In this document: positions 1 through 8,514 of the stretch, piece after piece
Numbering within the stretch: position 1 is the first letter of the stretch
How the letters are laid out: each line of letters starts with the position of its first letter
DNA from: Rouxiella sp. S1S-2
GTDB taxonomy: Bacteria > Pseudomonadota > Gammaproteobacteria > Enterobacterales > Enterobacteriaceae
DNA: 64,000 bases
NCBI RefSeq assembly: GCF_009208105.1
Contig: NZ_WFKL01000001.1
Coordinates: forward strand, 2,356,001-2,420,000
Direction of reading: 5' to 3'
The notes under the pieces: generated by a model
The model's input: the letters and a program-made list of their open reading frames with translations, nothing else
Database searches by the model: none
Told to the model about the DNA's origin: nothing
Program-made: the position numbers and the translations under genes

Positions 1-45
1 GTCCTTTAAATGATAAGAGGGCAACGTGTTTTATGTCCGAGCCTG

Positions 46-519
46 CTAATCACTCTGCTTGATATCTTCGGCAAATCTGCGCATCAACCGCACAAGGTCA
101 GTGACATCTTCACTGTCCCAATTCGCAAAAATAGCCTGCCCAATTCTTTCGCGGGCCTCATCTATTCTGTCGGTCATCGCTTTGCCTTTTTGGGTAATAA
201 TCGATTCTCTGACGCGGCGGTCAGTGGCTTTTCCCTGCCTGTCGACGAGGCCCAAGGTTTCTAACTTGGCAATCTGACGACTGACCGTGGTGTAATCGCG
301 GCCAACGCGGTCAGCAAGTTCGACCACGCCAATCGGGCCAAGGCGCTCGACGAGTACCAACAGCGGGAACAATGCCCGGTCAAGTGAAATACCGGCTTCT
401 TTTACCATGGCTTCGTCGCGTTGAGGGCGATTCATCACGCCAACAATTTCAACCAAGGCTCCATGGAGTTCACGCAATTGAATGTTAATGGGTGTATTTT
501 GCACGCTTTTTATTGACAA
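46..519 (-). CDS. MarR-family transcriptional regulator
   Basis: A winged-helix DNA-binding repressor of the MarR type, acting in the cytoplasm. The recognition-helix region with DYTTVSRQIAKLETLGLV followed by the wing DRRVRESIITQKG is typical of MarR. The reading frame opens at a GTG at 555, but a good Shine-Dalgarno AGGAGA (526-531) lies six bases before a TTG at 519, so I take the TTG start, giving 157 residues. It is divergent from the FAD monooxygenase at 570, and a near-palindrome lies between them, so it probably represses that gene and itself in response to an aromatic ligand. The ligand is inference; the family assignment is firm. Confidence 0.88.
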   Translation of the reverse strand: MSIKSVQNTPINIQLRELHGALVEIVGVMNRPQRDEAMVKEAGISLDRALFPLLVLVERLGPIGVVELADRVGRDYTTVSRQIAKLETLGLVDRQGKATDRRVRESIITQKGKAMTDRIDEARERIGQAIFANWDSEDVTDLVRLMRRFAEDIKQSD

Positions 520-539
520 GCTGTTTCTCCTCTGATTAT

Positions 540-558
540 TGTGTGCATAATACACATA
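540..558. promoter_or_regulatory. Candidate MarR operator between divergent genes
   Basis: TGTGCATAATACACA at 542-556 is an imperfect palindrome (12 of 15 positions symmetric, centre 549). MarR proteins usually bind such 15-20 bp palindromes in divergent promoters. It overlaps the 5' ends of both the MarR gene and the monooxygenase transcript, so a bound dimer could block both. Binding is inferred from position only. Confidence 0.45.
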
Positions 559-569
559 TGGAGAGAAAA

Positions 570-2066
570 ATGGCAGAGCAATTTTCAGTAGACGTACTCA
601 TTTGTGGTGCCGGTGCGGCTGGTTTAACACTGGCGATAGATCTTGCCCGACGGGGGATCTCTTTCCGACTGGTTGAAAAAATGGCTGTGCCGTTCGGCGG
701 CTCACGCGGCAAGGGCATTCAGCCTCGCACCCAGGAAATTTTCCAAGACCTCGGCATTCTTGAGCGGATAGTTGCCGCCGGTGACGCCTATCCTCCACTG
801 CGCAAATACCTTGATGACGGCAGCTTCGCTGAATCCGATATTATGGAACGTAAGGATCCTACACCTGCAGAGCCTTATAAACAGCCGCTGATGCTGCCGC
901 AATTTATGACTGAGGGCATGATGCGTCAGCGCCTTGAAGAGCTAGGCCACCGGCCCGAATTTGACCGCGAGTTAACCGGATTCGAGCAGGACTCGCAGGG
1001 GGTAACGGTGCATCTTTCTGGTTGCGCTGGCAAAGAGGCTTTCCGCGTGCGCTGGCTGGTGGGTGCCGATGGCGGTCGCAGTTTCGTGCGTCATGCGCTA
1101 GGCATCGACTTCCCAGGCAAAAGTCTCGGTATGCAAGCCCTCGTGGCTGATACTCAGCTGACGGGCCTGACTCGCGATGTTTGGCACTGTTTTAACCAGA
1201 GCGATAAGGCGCGTATGTTGATGATTTGTCCACTCGCCGGTACCGAAATGTTTCAAATACAGGCACCTGCTACTCTCGACGAAGAACCTGACCTTTCTGC
1301 CGAAGGACTCACGGCGATGGTCGCCGATCGCACAGGGCGCAGTGATATTAAGATCCAATCCGTATCCTGGGCATCTGCTTACAAAATGAATGCCAGGTTG
1401 GCTGAGTCCTATCGCTCAGAGCGCGTATTTCTTATCGGTGATGCTGCTCATATTCATCCTCCGACCGGAGGGCAGGGTCTAAACACTAGCGTGCAGGATG
1501 CCTATAATCTGGGATGGAAACTTGCCGCAGCTGCTCAGGGCGCGCCTGACGAACTGCTCGATACTTATAATGAAGAGCGCCGACCGGTGGCGGCGGTAAT
1601 GTTAGGTCTGGCAACGCAGTTGCTCGACGCACAGAAGCAGGGCGAGATGCGACGAGGCCGTGAGGTACAACAGCTGGATATAGGCTATCCTGAATCCTCA
1701 TTGTCTCTCGAAACTCTCGGGCATGAGCGCATATTGCATGCAGGCGACCGCGCGCCAGATGCGCCAGTCAGTACACCAGCAGGGCAACCGATAAGATTAT
1801 TTGATTTATTTAAAGGATCGCACTGGACACTCCTGACTTACCAGTGCGATGCGGCTGCGTTAAAACAGCCTGCAGGGCTGCATGTTTATCGATTCAGTGC
1901 AGAAGGTGACCTCAATGATAACGCCGGGCATTTTCTTGATGCCTATGGTCTCACTGCGGGGGAATGGATTTTAGTGCGGCCTGACGGTTATATTGGTGCC
2001 ATAGTGACGTCTAAAGACGTGGAAAGACTGGAAAATTATTTCCTTCAAGTTGGATTATCTTGGTAA
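570..2066 (+). CDS. FAD-dependent aromatic monooxygenase (PheA/TfdB-like)
   Basis: A flavoprotein hydroxylase of the class A aromatic monooxygenase family, which uses NAD(P)H and O2 to hydroxylate a phenolic or polyketide-like substrate. The N-terminus has the Rossmann FAD motif GAGAAGLTLAIDLARRG, the middle has the DG motif (VGADGGRSFVR), and the GD motif is in FLIGDAAHIHPPTGGQGLN. The C-terminal part is the thioredoxin-like tail seen in the phenol hydroxylase subgroup. Start chosen at ATG 570, preceded by GGAGAG at 560-565, giving 498 residues; upstream in-frame starts run into the regulator. It is divergent from a MarR gene that probably controls it. The substrate cannot be told; detoxification of an aromatic compound or antibiotic is possible. 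Confidence 0.88.
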   Translation: MAEQFSVDVLICGAGAAGLTLAIDLARRGISFRLVEKMAVPFGGSRGKGIQPRTQEIFQDLGILERIVAAGDAYPPLRKYLDDGSFAESDIMERKDPTPAEPYKQPLMLPQFMTEGMMRQRLEELGHRPEFDRELTGFEQDSQGVTVHLSGCAGKEAFRVRWLVGADGGRSFVRHALGIDFPGKSLGMQALVADTQLTGLTRDVWHCFNQSDKARMLMICPLAGTEMFQIQAPATLDEEPDLSAEGLTAMVADRTGRSDIKIQSVSWASAYKMNARLAESYRSERVFLIGDAAHIHPPTGGQGLNTSVQDAYNLGWKLAAAAQGAPDELLDTYNEERRPVAAVMLGLATQLLDAQKQGEMRRGREVQQLDIGYPESSLSLETLGHERILHAGDRAPDAPVSTPAGQPIRLFDLFKGSHWTLLTYQCDAAALKQPAGLHVYRFSAEGDLNDNAGHFLDAYGLTAGEWILVRPDGYIGAIVTSKDVERLENYFLQVGLSW

Positions 2067-2070
2067 CATC

Positions 2071-2784
2071 ATGAAAAAGCAGGATTTTATATCTCAAGAT
2101 CTTCTGAGTAAAATTTATCAATACCAAGGCGCTGCACTCACAAAACTGCCTTCTGAACGCAAGCTTGCAGAGGAGTATGGGGTGGCGCGTTCGACGATTA
2201 GAAAATCTATTGAACACTTAATCAGTATTGGGATAATAAGCGTCCTGCCAGGTTCAGGGATCTTCATCAATGAGCGGGTGAAAAATAATCCGCTGATTTA
2301 TAATTCAGTGTCGAAAAGTCGATTCGATGAAATGCGTTATAAGCTCGTAACGCTCCATAAAACACTGGCCTCAGCCGAACAACAAATTATTTTCAACCTT
2401 TCGGTAGGGGCCTATGTATGGCAGTTCTGTCGGCTTCGATTTATTGCTCAAAGATGTGTGCAAATTGATAACTCAATCATACCTGTTGACACCTTGCCCG
2501 TTCTGAATCAGAAAATAATTGAAAGCTCTTTGCAAAAATATCTCATTGATAGAGGTTTGAGTGTTTCGCATAATATTACCCGTTACCGATCAGTGATAAT
2601 CAGCAAAGAGCAGGCGGAATTACTCAAGTGTCGTCGAGGACTCCCTGCTATGCACATCAACAGTCGCGGAGTCCTGAATACGGGAGAGATATTTATTTTA
2701 ACCGATATCATTGATATCGATTATGACTGCACTTTTAGCATTCCCTTTAATCACGAAAATATTATGCGCAGGTCATCTATTTAA
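2071..2784 (+). CDS. GntR/HutC-family transcriptional regulator
   Basis: The N-terminal winged helix shows the GntR pattern [20 protein letters not shown], followed by a UTRA-like effector domain that usually binds a sugar phosphate or related metabolite. ATG 2071 is preferred to the upstream TTG at 2050, which overlaps the monooxygenase stop; its Shine-Dalgarno is weak. The gene converges on the RspA/ManD-like dehydratase, with the two stop codons overlapping at 2781-2784. Together with the PTS permease further right it forms a likely catabolic unit, so it probably controls uptake and breakdown of one carbohydrate. Product 237 residues. Confidence 0.85.
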   Translation: MKKQDFISQDLLSKIYQYQGAALTKLPSERKLAEEYGVARSTIRKSIEHLISIGIISVLPGSGIFINERVKNNPLIYNSVSKSRFDEMRYKLVTLHKTLASAEQQIIFNLSVGAYVWQFCRLRFIAQRCVQIDNSIIPVDTLPVLNQKIIESSLQKYLIDRGLSVSHNITRYRSVIISKEQAELLKCRRGLPAMHINSRGVLNTGEIFILTDIIDIDYDCTFSIPFNHENIMRRSSI

Positions 2785-3983
2785 GGTGTATGGATTGCAC
2801 CGTTAGGTAACCGGCTTTGAGTCCACTCATGCGGACGGTATTCAAGCGGATATTGGGCGGCCGTTGCTTCACATAATTCAACGCCTATCCCAGGTTGTTC
2901 ATTAGCATAGAGATATCCATTGTCGGCGGAACGGTGGGCACCCGGGAATACACTTAAGGTTTTTTCACCAGGGGCAATAAACTCCTGTATTGCCGCGTTG
3001 TGAAGATGAATATTAAGGTGTGTATTTACCGCTGCGCCGATAGGGGTCATGTCCGGTGGACCGTGCCAGGCCAACTGAATACCAAAGTTTTGGCATAGAA
3101 TAGCCAGTTTTATGGCAGGAGTAATCCCCCCGAGCTGGGACACATGGCAACGAATAAAGTCGATGCGTCTATTAATCACCAAATCTTGCCACTCGGCGGG
3201 ATTATTAAACAATTCACCCATCGCCAAAGGTACGGACGTTTGTTGACGGATTTGTTGCAACCAGCCGCTTTGCTGTGGGGAGATAATATCTTCAATATAG
3301 AACGGATTATATTTTTCAATCGCCTTAGCCAAGCGAATGCACTGATGTGGGAATAACCGCTCATGAACATCATGCAGTATATGGAAAGTATTATTGTATT
3401 TTTCACGTAATGCTTTAAACATCAAAACAGTATTATCGATGTACTCGTCCTGATCGTAATAAGCCCCTTGAATTGGAGAGCGAGTCGCATGCAGATTTTC
3501 AGGAGTGCCGCCATAAAACCCTAATTGGCACCTTATATGCCTGTAACCGTTCTTGAGCATATTATCGATTTGAGGATAAAGCCCCTCTAAGGTATCCGCT
3601 GTGGCATGGCCATAAACCGCGATGGCATCTTTCGATTTCCCCCCCCATAATTGATAGAGTGGCATCTTGGCAATTTTAGCTTTGATATCCCACAGCGCCA
3701 TATCAACGCCCGATACGGCATTATTGATAACGGGACCGTTGCGCCAGTAGGCATTGACCATCATCATTTGCCACAGATCTTCAATATTATTCGCATCGCG
3801 GCCCAAGAGTAGAGGCTTGAGATATTCATCGACCATCGTTTTTACCGCTAATGGACGTTGTTGAAACGTAGCACACCCATAGCCCGTAATGCCTTTATCG
3901 GTACAAACCTTAACGGTGACAAGATTGTGCCTATCGGGCTTGGTTATTATGCATTCGAGTCCGGTTATAAGGGTCGGGTCCAT
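2781..3983 (-). CDS. Enolase-superfamily dehydratase, RspA/ManD-like
   Basis: A 400-residue member of the mandelate racemase/muconate lactonizing branch of the enolase superfamily, closest in pattern to RspA/D-mannonate dehydratase-like proteins. Supporting segments are [17 protein letters not shown] at the start, the capping-domain stretch [53 protein letters not shown] and [10 protein letters not shown], which carry the expected metal ligands and acid/base residues of the barrel. These enzymes abstract a proton alpha to a carboxylate with Mg2+ and usually dehydrate a sugar acid. The second metal-ligand block reads IEDIIS rather than the ED-P-TPAE common in ManD, so the substrate may differ. 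A Shine-Dalgarno AGGAG precedes the ATG. Confidence 0.8.
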   Translation of the reverse strand: MDPTLITGLECIITKPDRHNLVTVKVCTDKGITGYGCATFQQRPLAVKTMVDEYLKPLLLGRDANNIEDLWQMMMVNAYWRNGPVINNAVSGVDMALWDIKAKIAKMPLYQLWGGKSKDAIAVYGHATADTLEGLYPQIDNMLKNGYRHIRCQLGFYGGTPENLHATRSPIQGAYYDQDEYIDNTVLMFKALREKYNNTFHILHDVHERLFPHQCIRLAKAIEKYNPFYIEDIISPQQSGWLQQIRQQTSVPLAMGELFNNPAEWQDLVINRRIDFIRCHVSQLGGITPAIKLAILCQNFGIQLAWHGPPDMTPIGAAVNTHLNIHLHNAAIQEFIAPGEKTLSVFPGAHRSADNGYLYANEQPGIGVELCEATAAQYPLEYRPHEWTQSRLPNGAIHTP

Positions 3984-4240
3984 GGTTGCTCCTGATAAAT
4001 AATTTTATCTCATGGGCATAATTATCAACGCATTGTGGCGTAAATTTCCAGCTATTTATTTTGGTATGGTTTTCGCGTGTCATGATGAGAAAAAACGGAC
4101 CAATTCTAGATAACGGCTCATAATGACTAAAGTTGAGCAGAATCTGTGACTCGCATCATATTTATTCACAAGTTATCACCAGCCTCAACGGGTAAGCTTT
4201 ATCCATTATTACCTGGGTTATCCCCCTTTCAGGAGTTTTT
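3984..4240. promoter_or_regulatory. Divergent promoter region of dehydratase and PTS gene
   Basis: About 257 bp separate the leftward dehydratase from the rightward PTS permease. An imperfect inverted repeat, TTGGTATGGTTTT at 4061-4073 and AAAAACGGACCAA at 4091-4103 (10 of 13 pairs), lies near the middle and could be an operator for the local GntR protein or a hairpin. No clear -35/-10 pair was singled out. Confidence 0.3.
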
Positions 4241-5674
4241 ATGGATATTCTTACCGACGCTTATACGAATAAAAATAATACTGCCGTCAGTGATGTAGAT
4301 TCAAAAATAGAAAGTGTTTTGTCACTGATGGGTGGCGGCGAAAATATTGTCAACGCCTGGCACTGCATGACACGTCTGCGATTTGAGGTCGAAAGTGAAA
4401 ACAACGTCGATCAGGATGAAATAAGAAAGTTACCGGGAGTATTGGGTGCTCAGTTTCAAAATGGTCAATTTCAAATTGTAATAGGTCCTAACGTTAATCA
4501 CTGGCATCAAAAAATTCAGGACAGGCTAGATAATATAACCAGTAATACCGTCGAGCTTGATAATAACGAGCGTAAGCTAAAGTCCCGTGGGGTAGTGGCT
4601 TTGCTCATGGATACGGTATCGGGCGTATTTGGACCCATTGTGCCGGCGATTGCCGGGGCTGGCATGATAAAAGGCTTGCTAGCAGGTTTTATAGCGTTGA
4701 ATATAATCTCTGCAAAAAGTGAAACAGTCGTTATTCTGGATATTATTTCAAGCGGGGTATTTTATTTTCTGCCATTTTTCCTGGCTATTTCTGCTGCAAA
4801 AATGTTCAAGACTAACGAGTATATTGCTGCCGCCGTTGCCGCATGCCTGATGTACCCGACACTTATTGAGGCCGCTAAGGCATTAGCCGGTCATCAAGCC
4901 GGTGCAACGGATATTTACTGGTTTGCAGGGCTTTTACCGGTATCAGTGATGAATTATTCTGCCAGCGTTTTACCCATTATTTTCTCTATTCTCGCAATGA
5001 GTTATATCCATCGTTTTGTCGATAAATATATGCCAGATGTCTTAAAAACCGTCGTTACGCCTACGCTCACGCTGTTTATTAGTGCACTGGTCGCCCTGAC
5101 GGTTATTGGTCCTGCCGGGGTGTGGTTTGGTAAAGGGTTAGCCTGGTGCGTGCAAAGTCTGTTTACTTTATCGCCAGTATTGGCGGGATTAATCGTGGGA
5201 ACTATAAGGCCACTCGCGGTCTTCACCGGTATGCATCATGCGATGACACCTATCGCATTACAAAACTTCAGCGACCTCGGATACGATATGCTCATGCCGA
5301 TGATGTTCATGGCCAATATGTCGATTACCGGTTCAACTTTGGCTATTTGGTTTATAAAACGTCATAGCGCGGACAGTGCTATTATTCTCTCTGCGGCTAT
5401 TTCCGGGCTTTTAGGCATTGAAGAGCCAGCATTGTTTGGCGTATTGGCCCGTGAGCGCAAGGCGTTTATTGCAGTGACCATTGCCAGCGCGGTTGCCTCT
5501 GCTTTTATTGCCTTTTTTGGGGTAAGAATCTATGGCTATATCCTCTCAAGTATATTCAGTCTACCCGCCTACATTGGCCCCTATTTCATTTACGCCCTTA
5601 TGGGAGTCTCGCTCTCTCTGGGATTATCCTTTTTCCTGACACTGTTGTTAGTTCGAAAACAAAGGGCCAATTGA
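4241..5674 (+). CDS. PTS sugar permease, EIIBC (glucoside/sucrose type)
   Basis: Inner-membrane phosphotransferase permease of 477 residues. The N-terminal EIIB domain (to about residue 95) carries the phosphorylated cysteine Cys42 in WHCMTRLRF. The EIIC domain that follows has about ten hydrophobic segments and the conserved TGMHHAMTPIALQNF and GIEEPALFGV motifs of the glucose-glucoside family. No EIIA domain is fused, so it must borrow one such as Crr, as sucrose and trehalose permeases do. A strong AGGAG precedes the ATG. It is divergent from the RspA/ManD-like dehydratase; no phospho-glycosidase gene sits beside it, so the sugar is unknown. Confidence 0.88.
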   Translation: MDILTDAYTNKNNTAVSDVDSKIESVLSLMGGGENIVNAWHCMTRLRFEVESENNVDQDEIRKLPGVLGAQFQNGQFQIVIGPNVNHWHQKIQDRLDNITSNTVELDNNERKLKSRGVVALLMDTVSGVFGPIVPAIAGAGMIKGLLAGFIALNIISAKSETVVILDIISSGVFYFLPFFLAISAAKMFKTNEYIAAAVAACLMYPTLIEAAKALAGHQAGATDIYWFAGLLPVSVMNYSASVLPIIFSILAMSYIHRFVDKYMPDVLKTVVTPTLTLFISALVALTVIGPAGVWFGKGLAWCVQSLFTLSPVLAGLIVGTIRPLAVFTGMHHAMTPIALQNFSDLGYDMLMPMMFMANMSITGSTLAIWFIKRHSADSAIILSAAISGLLGIEEPALFGVLARERKAFIAVTIASAVASAFIAFFGVRIYGYILSSIFSLPAYIGPYFIYALMGVSLSLGLSFFLTLLLVRKQRAN

Positions 5675-5838
5675 GCATGTGGAACATCTAAAGCAGAGGA
5701 TTATCTGTCTTGGTGGGGTTGCGCGCCATGCTGACTCTACATGCAATGGTTTTCCTATTAGCGTGGATGGAAGAGGGGAGCCTACCTTAGCGAAGCGCGC
5801 AGGGTAAATTAGGGCAGATAAATATTTTTATAAATTTA

Positions 5839-5853
5839 TAGACGACTGGTCTG
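5839..5853. promoter_or_regulatory. TetR-type operator-like motif, copy 1
   Basis: TAGACGACTGGTCTG has the TAGAC-N5-GTCT(A) layout of operators used by TetR-family repressors of the NemR kind. It shares the 11-base core ACGACTGGTCT with copy 2 near the DJ-1/PfpI gene. There is no gene immediately downstream, so it may mark a lost gene or a distal operator. Function is inferred. Confidence 0.35.
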
Positions 5854-6028
5854 TTAGCTGTTAGCTTAAGTGCATGGACGCAGCCAAAGAACAATAGATC
5901 GTTGATATTCACTGTGTGAATTATCAACAGTATGCTGAGTCGACTCGACCATGCCAAATACATTCATGTATCTCCCGCTGAGGGAAATACGCGGCGCTGA
6001 TGAAGGCGCTTTTTTTTAAACGCTTAAC

Positions 6029-6043
6029 TATACGACTGGTCTA
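6029..6043. promoter_or_regulatory. TetR-type operator-like motif, copy 2
   Basis: TATACGACTGGTCTA, 36 bp before the DJ-1/PfpI start, is a variant of the TAGAC-N5-GTCTA palindrome. Its right arm is perfect where the left arm is perfect in copy 1. NemR-like TetR regulators control electrophile-detoxifying genes, which fits the downstream product. No TetR gene is present in the window. Confidence 0.4.
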
Positions 6044-6079
6044 ATAGTGGCACTTAACCCACCAAGCAGGAGACTTACA

Positions 6080-6760
6080 ATGAAAATTCTTATGGTTCTG
6101 ACTTCACATGATCAGCTGGGTAATACTGGACGTAAAACGGGATTCTGGCTGGAAGAACTGGCTGCACCTTACTACGCGTTTAAAGACGCTGGCGCCGAGA
6201 TAACACTGGCTTCGCCCAAAGGCGGCAACCCGCCACTTGATCCTAAAAGCAATGAGCCAGATTTCCAGACTGAACAAACTCATCGCTTCGAGGCCGACGC
6301 TGAGGCTGTGGCGCAGCTCGCGACGACGGTTCGCCTCGATAGCGTATCACAGTCCGACTACGACGCTGTTTTCTACCCTGGCGGTCACGGTCCCCTGTGG
6401 GATCTGGCTGAAGACGCGCATTCAATCGCGCTGATTGAAGCCTTCCTGGCGGCAAACAAGCACGTTGCTCTGGTTTGTCATGCGCCTGGCGTTCTGCGTC
6501 ACGTAAAAACGCCGGAGGGCAAACCGCTGGTTGAAGGCAAAAAAGTGACCGGCTTTACCAACACGGAAGAGGAAGCGGTTGGCCTGACTAACGTGGTGCC
6601 TTTCCTGGTCGAAGACGAGCTGATTGCCAAAGGCGGAATTTATTCCAAAGGGGCAGACTGGAGTTCTTATGTTGTCAGCGACGGCCTGCTGATCACCGGT
6701 CAAAACCCGACGTCTTCAACGGCGACCGCGGCACAACTTATCAAACAGCTGGCAGAATAA
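6080..6760 (+). CDS. DJ-1/PfpI (Hsp31/glyoxalase III-like) protein
   Basis: A 226-residue member of the type 1 glutamine-amidotransferase-like DJ-1/PfpI superfamily. The nucleophilic Cys133 lies in the elbow ALVCHAPG, the supporting Glu24/Glu25 in FWLEELAAPY, and the YPGGHGPLWDL loop is typical of the Hsp31 subgroup. Relatives act as glutathione-independent glyoxalase III, deglycase or holding chaperone in the cytosol. ATG 6080 is chosen because AGGAG lies seven to eleven bases before it; the earlier frame opening at 6047 has no ribosome site. The upstream TetR-type motif suggests induction by reactive carbonyls or quinones. The exact activity among the family is not decided by sequence reading. 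Confidence 0.87.
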   Translation: MKILMVLTSHDQLGNTGRKTGFWLEELAAPYYAFKDAGAEITLASPKGGNPPLDPKSNEPDFQTEQTHRFEADAEAVAQLATTVRLDSVSQSDYDAVFYPGGHGPLWDLAEDAHSIALIEAFLAANKHVALVCHAPGVLRHVKTPEGKPLVEGKKVTGFTNTEEEAVGLTNVVPFLVEDELIAKGGIYSKGADWSSYVVSDGLLITGQNPTSSTATAAQLIKQLAE

Positions 6761-6772
6761 GGGTAATTAGGG

Positions 6773-6799
6773 GGAGGATGCGGCTTGAAGCAATCCTCC
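6773..6799 (+). terminator. Hairpin after DJ-1/PfpI gene
   Basis: GGAGGAT at 6773-6779 pairs with ATCCTCC at 6793-6799 around a 13-base loop. There is no U-tract, so it may be a weak or factor-dependent terminator, or only an mRNA 3' end structure. Confidence 0.35.
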
Positions 6800-6838
6800 A
6801 CCGGATAAGTAAGAATATCTGCTCCCGCCAATTAAAGC

Positions 6839-7166
6839 GAACAAGTGGCGCCTGAGTCATGGCAGCAATGATTAAGTCATGAATGCATTGTTGATACGAA
6901 TTTTCGCGACGCATTTAAATGGCCCTTTCTTGACAGTAACAACGAGGTGCAAGAGTGTGCGGTCCGAGCCAGGTTAAAGTTCTCTAATGTCGAGGTCTGC
7001 CTGCAGGCGACCTGTGCTTGCCTGGGTATTACTCGCTTACCGACGTTTGTCGCGGGTGACAAGCTGTGCAGTAAAAAAATGGTTCCCGTCTTGGCGAACA
7101 GTGAGGTATCGTCCTTAGGGTTAGTTGCTCTCTGTCCGCCAGCTAATGAGCTGAACGGCGCGGACT
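6839..7166 (+). pseudogene. LysR-family regulator, C-terminal remnant
   Basis: One frame reads as the second half of a LysR effector domain: APESWQQ, an in-frame TGA at 6869-6871, then LSHECIVDTNFRDAFKWPF, further on CLGITRLPTFVAGDKL and SSLGLVALCPPANEL. These match in order the usual LysR pattern in which a hydrophobic L-HxCI strand is followed by W-F and then GLGI-LP-F-A. The N-terminal helix-turn-helix is absent upstream, and the frame carries a stop in a conserved stretch, so this is a decayed fragment. It abuts a second fragment, of a glutathionyl-hydroquinone reductase, suggesting a deletion that removed the rest of both genes. Confidence 0.7.
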
Positions 7167-7199
7167 GTGCCCATCAGCTTTACACTCAAGCAGATGCGA

Positions 7200-7454
7200 C
7201 CTCTACCGGACGCGCTCGCAATTCGATCCTTAATCCGTTTTGACGCTGCTTATCATGGCATATTTAAATGCAATCGGAATCAACTGCGGGAATTCAGCTA
7301 TTTAAATTCTTATCTTAAGCCTGTTCTTGATATTCCAGGCATTTGCGATACGGTAAATATTGACCACATTAAGCAGGGCTATTATTTAATTAAAGCCCTC
7401 ACCCCAAATATGATTGTTCCGGCTGGGCCAGACTTAAGCCAGTATGGATTATAA
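7200..7454 (+). pseudogene. Glutathionyl-hydroquinone reductase (YqjG-like) remnant
   Basis: The frame ending at 7454 carries the C-terminal signature of the Xi-class glutathione transferase YqjG: LIRFDAAYHGIFKCN, then SYLKPVLDIPGICDTVNIDH, IKQGYYLI and a closing IVPAGPDL. YqjG is normally about 330 residues; only about the last 75 remain. The catalytic N-terminal thioredoxin fold is missing, so it is non-functional. Ten bases separate it from the esterase ATG, so the two were probably once co-transcribed and this remnant may still supply the esterase leader. Confidence 0.75.
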
Positions 7455-7464
7455 GGATGACGCG

Positions 7465-8061
7465 ATGACCAAGAAAATAGTGATATTGCTACATGGAGTC
7501 GGGAGCAGTGGCGATGATTTGTTGCCCTTGGCGCAGAGTTGGGCAGAAGTCCTTCCTGATACCGTTTTTGTTAGCCCTAATGCGCCTATGCGTTTTGATC
7601 AGGGGTTTGGACATCAATGGTTTAGCATTTCAGGGGTCACTGTCGATAATCGGTCTCAACGAGTAGAAGCAGCAAGACCAAATTTTGATGCCGTGATAAG
7701 GGGCATTCTTGAGCAAAATGCGATAGATCCTGTCAAAGATAAAGTTATCCTGGTTGGATTCTCGCAGGGGTCGATTATGGCCCTGGACGCATTGGTCAAT
7801 GACCGTTTTCCTCTTGCTGCTGTGGTGGCATTTTCAGGACGTCTTGCTTCTGTTGAACCTTTTACACCCTCGCATACGACTAAGGTATTACTGATCCACG
7901 GTAAGTTTGACCAAGTTATCCCGTGGACAGAAAGCCAGTCAGCGGAGCAAAGGCTCAACGCGGTTGGGGTAGATGTTCAGCTATCGCTGGAGGAGGGCAC
8001 GCCGCATACTATCAGTCCTGCCGGTGCCCGAATTGCAGCAAGATTTATTGCCGCGATCTGA
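7465..8061 (+). CDS. Alpha/beta hydrolase, carboxylesterase (YpfH-like)
   Basis: A 198-residue cytosolic serine hydrolase of the phospholipase/carboxylesterase family. The nucleophile is Ser100 in GFSQGS; the acid is in HGKFDQVIP; the His is in GTPHTISP; and the oxyanion region LLHGVGSSGDD lies near the N-terminus. ATG 7465 is chosen, with AAGGATGA upstream (7453-7460), over the ATG at 7444. It follows a YqjG remnant closely. Substrate is likely a small acyl ester; nothing in the sequence narrows it. A promoter of its own is not evident. Confidence 0.85.
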   Translation: MTKKIVILLHGVGSSGDDLLPLAQSWAEVLPDTVFVSPNAPMRFDQGFGHQWFSISGVTVDNRSQRVEAARPNFDAVIRGILEQNAIDPVKDKVILVGFSQGSIMALDALVNDRFPLAAVVAFSGRLASVEPFTPSHTTKVLLIHGKFDQVIPWTESQSAEQRLNAVGVDVQLSLEEGTPHTISPAGARIAARFIAAI

Positions 8062-8202
8062 GATTGCTGCGAGATCTTTTTAATATTGTGTCACTGGATC
8101 CCTACGGGGGCAATTTCGCGCCACATCTTTTGGATTTGGCAGAATTTAACCCCGACGCGGTAAAACCTTGTTAGTTGCGCTTTTATTGCACCCGTAATAA
8201 CT

Positions 8203-8224
8203 CCCCCTGTCCAAAAACAGGGGG
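8203..8224. terminator. Hairpin downstream of minE and the esterase
   Basis: CCCCCTGT at 8203-8210 pairs perfectly with ACAGGGGG at 8217-8224 around a six-base loop. It lies between two convergent transcription units. Neither side has a U-tract, so it may block read-through only in part. Confidence 0.5.
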
Positions 8225-8241
8225 CCATCATACATCGTCGA

Positions 8242-8511
8242 TCATTTCGGTGCTTCTTCCGACTCGGGTAGAGTCACGTTAAGCTCTAGAACCGATATAT
8301 CGTCGCCTTTTTGCTCGAACTGAACGTGAAGCATTTCAGGGTCAATCTGAATGTACTTACAGATGACGGCTAAAATATCACGCTTAAGATCCGGCAAATA
8401 AGCGGGTTCACTGTCCCCTCGACGCCGTTCGGCTACGATGATCTGTAGCCGTTCCTTGGCTATATTGGCTGTCGGTTTTTTGCGGGACAAAAAGAAATCT
8501 AACAAGGCCAT
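8242..8511 (-). CDS. minE: Cell division topological specificity factor MinE
   Basis: MinE of 89 residues (88 in E. coli). It binds and stimulates MinD ATPase and drives pole-to-pole oscillation so that the MinC inhibitor is lowest at midcell. The start [30 protein letters not shown] is the membrane-targeting segment followed by the anti-MinC/D helix; the C-terminal part is the dimerising topological domain with [17 protein letters not shown]. It starts three bases after the minD stop, so the two are translated from one message. The hairpin at 8203-8224 lies 17 bases after its stop. Confidence 0.98.
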   Translation of the reverse strand: MALLDFFLSRKKPTANIAKERLQIIVAERRRGDSEPAYLPDLKRDILAVICKYIQIDPEMLHVQFEQKGDDISVLELNVTLPESEEAPK

Positions 8512-8514
8512 GGT

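Larger units (their letters stand above)
5675..6079. other. Intergenic region with no recognisable gene
   Basis: This 405 bp stretch between the PTS gene and the DJ-1/PfpI gene holds no reading frame that I recognise. Its only clear structure is a pair of TetR-type operator-like motifs, listed separately. A short GCGC/GCGC stem followed by eight T at 6010-6017 is too weak to call a terminator. Confidence 0.5.

Noticed and set aside
5994..6018. Hairpin with eight T before the DJ-1/PfpI gene
   Set aside because: Only a four-base GCGC stem can pair; too weak for a terminator.
8062..8174. Coding-looking tail reading SLDPYGGNF and PHLLDLAEF, ending at TAG 8172
   Set aside because: It may be the end of a lost gene downstream of the esterase, but I could not link it to a family, and no start is present.
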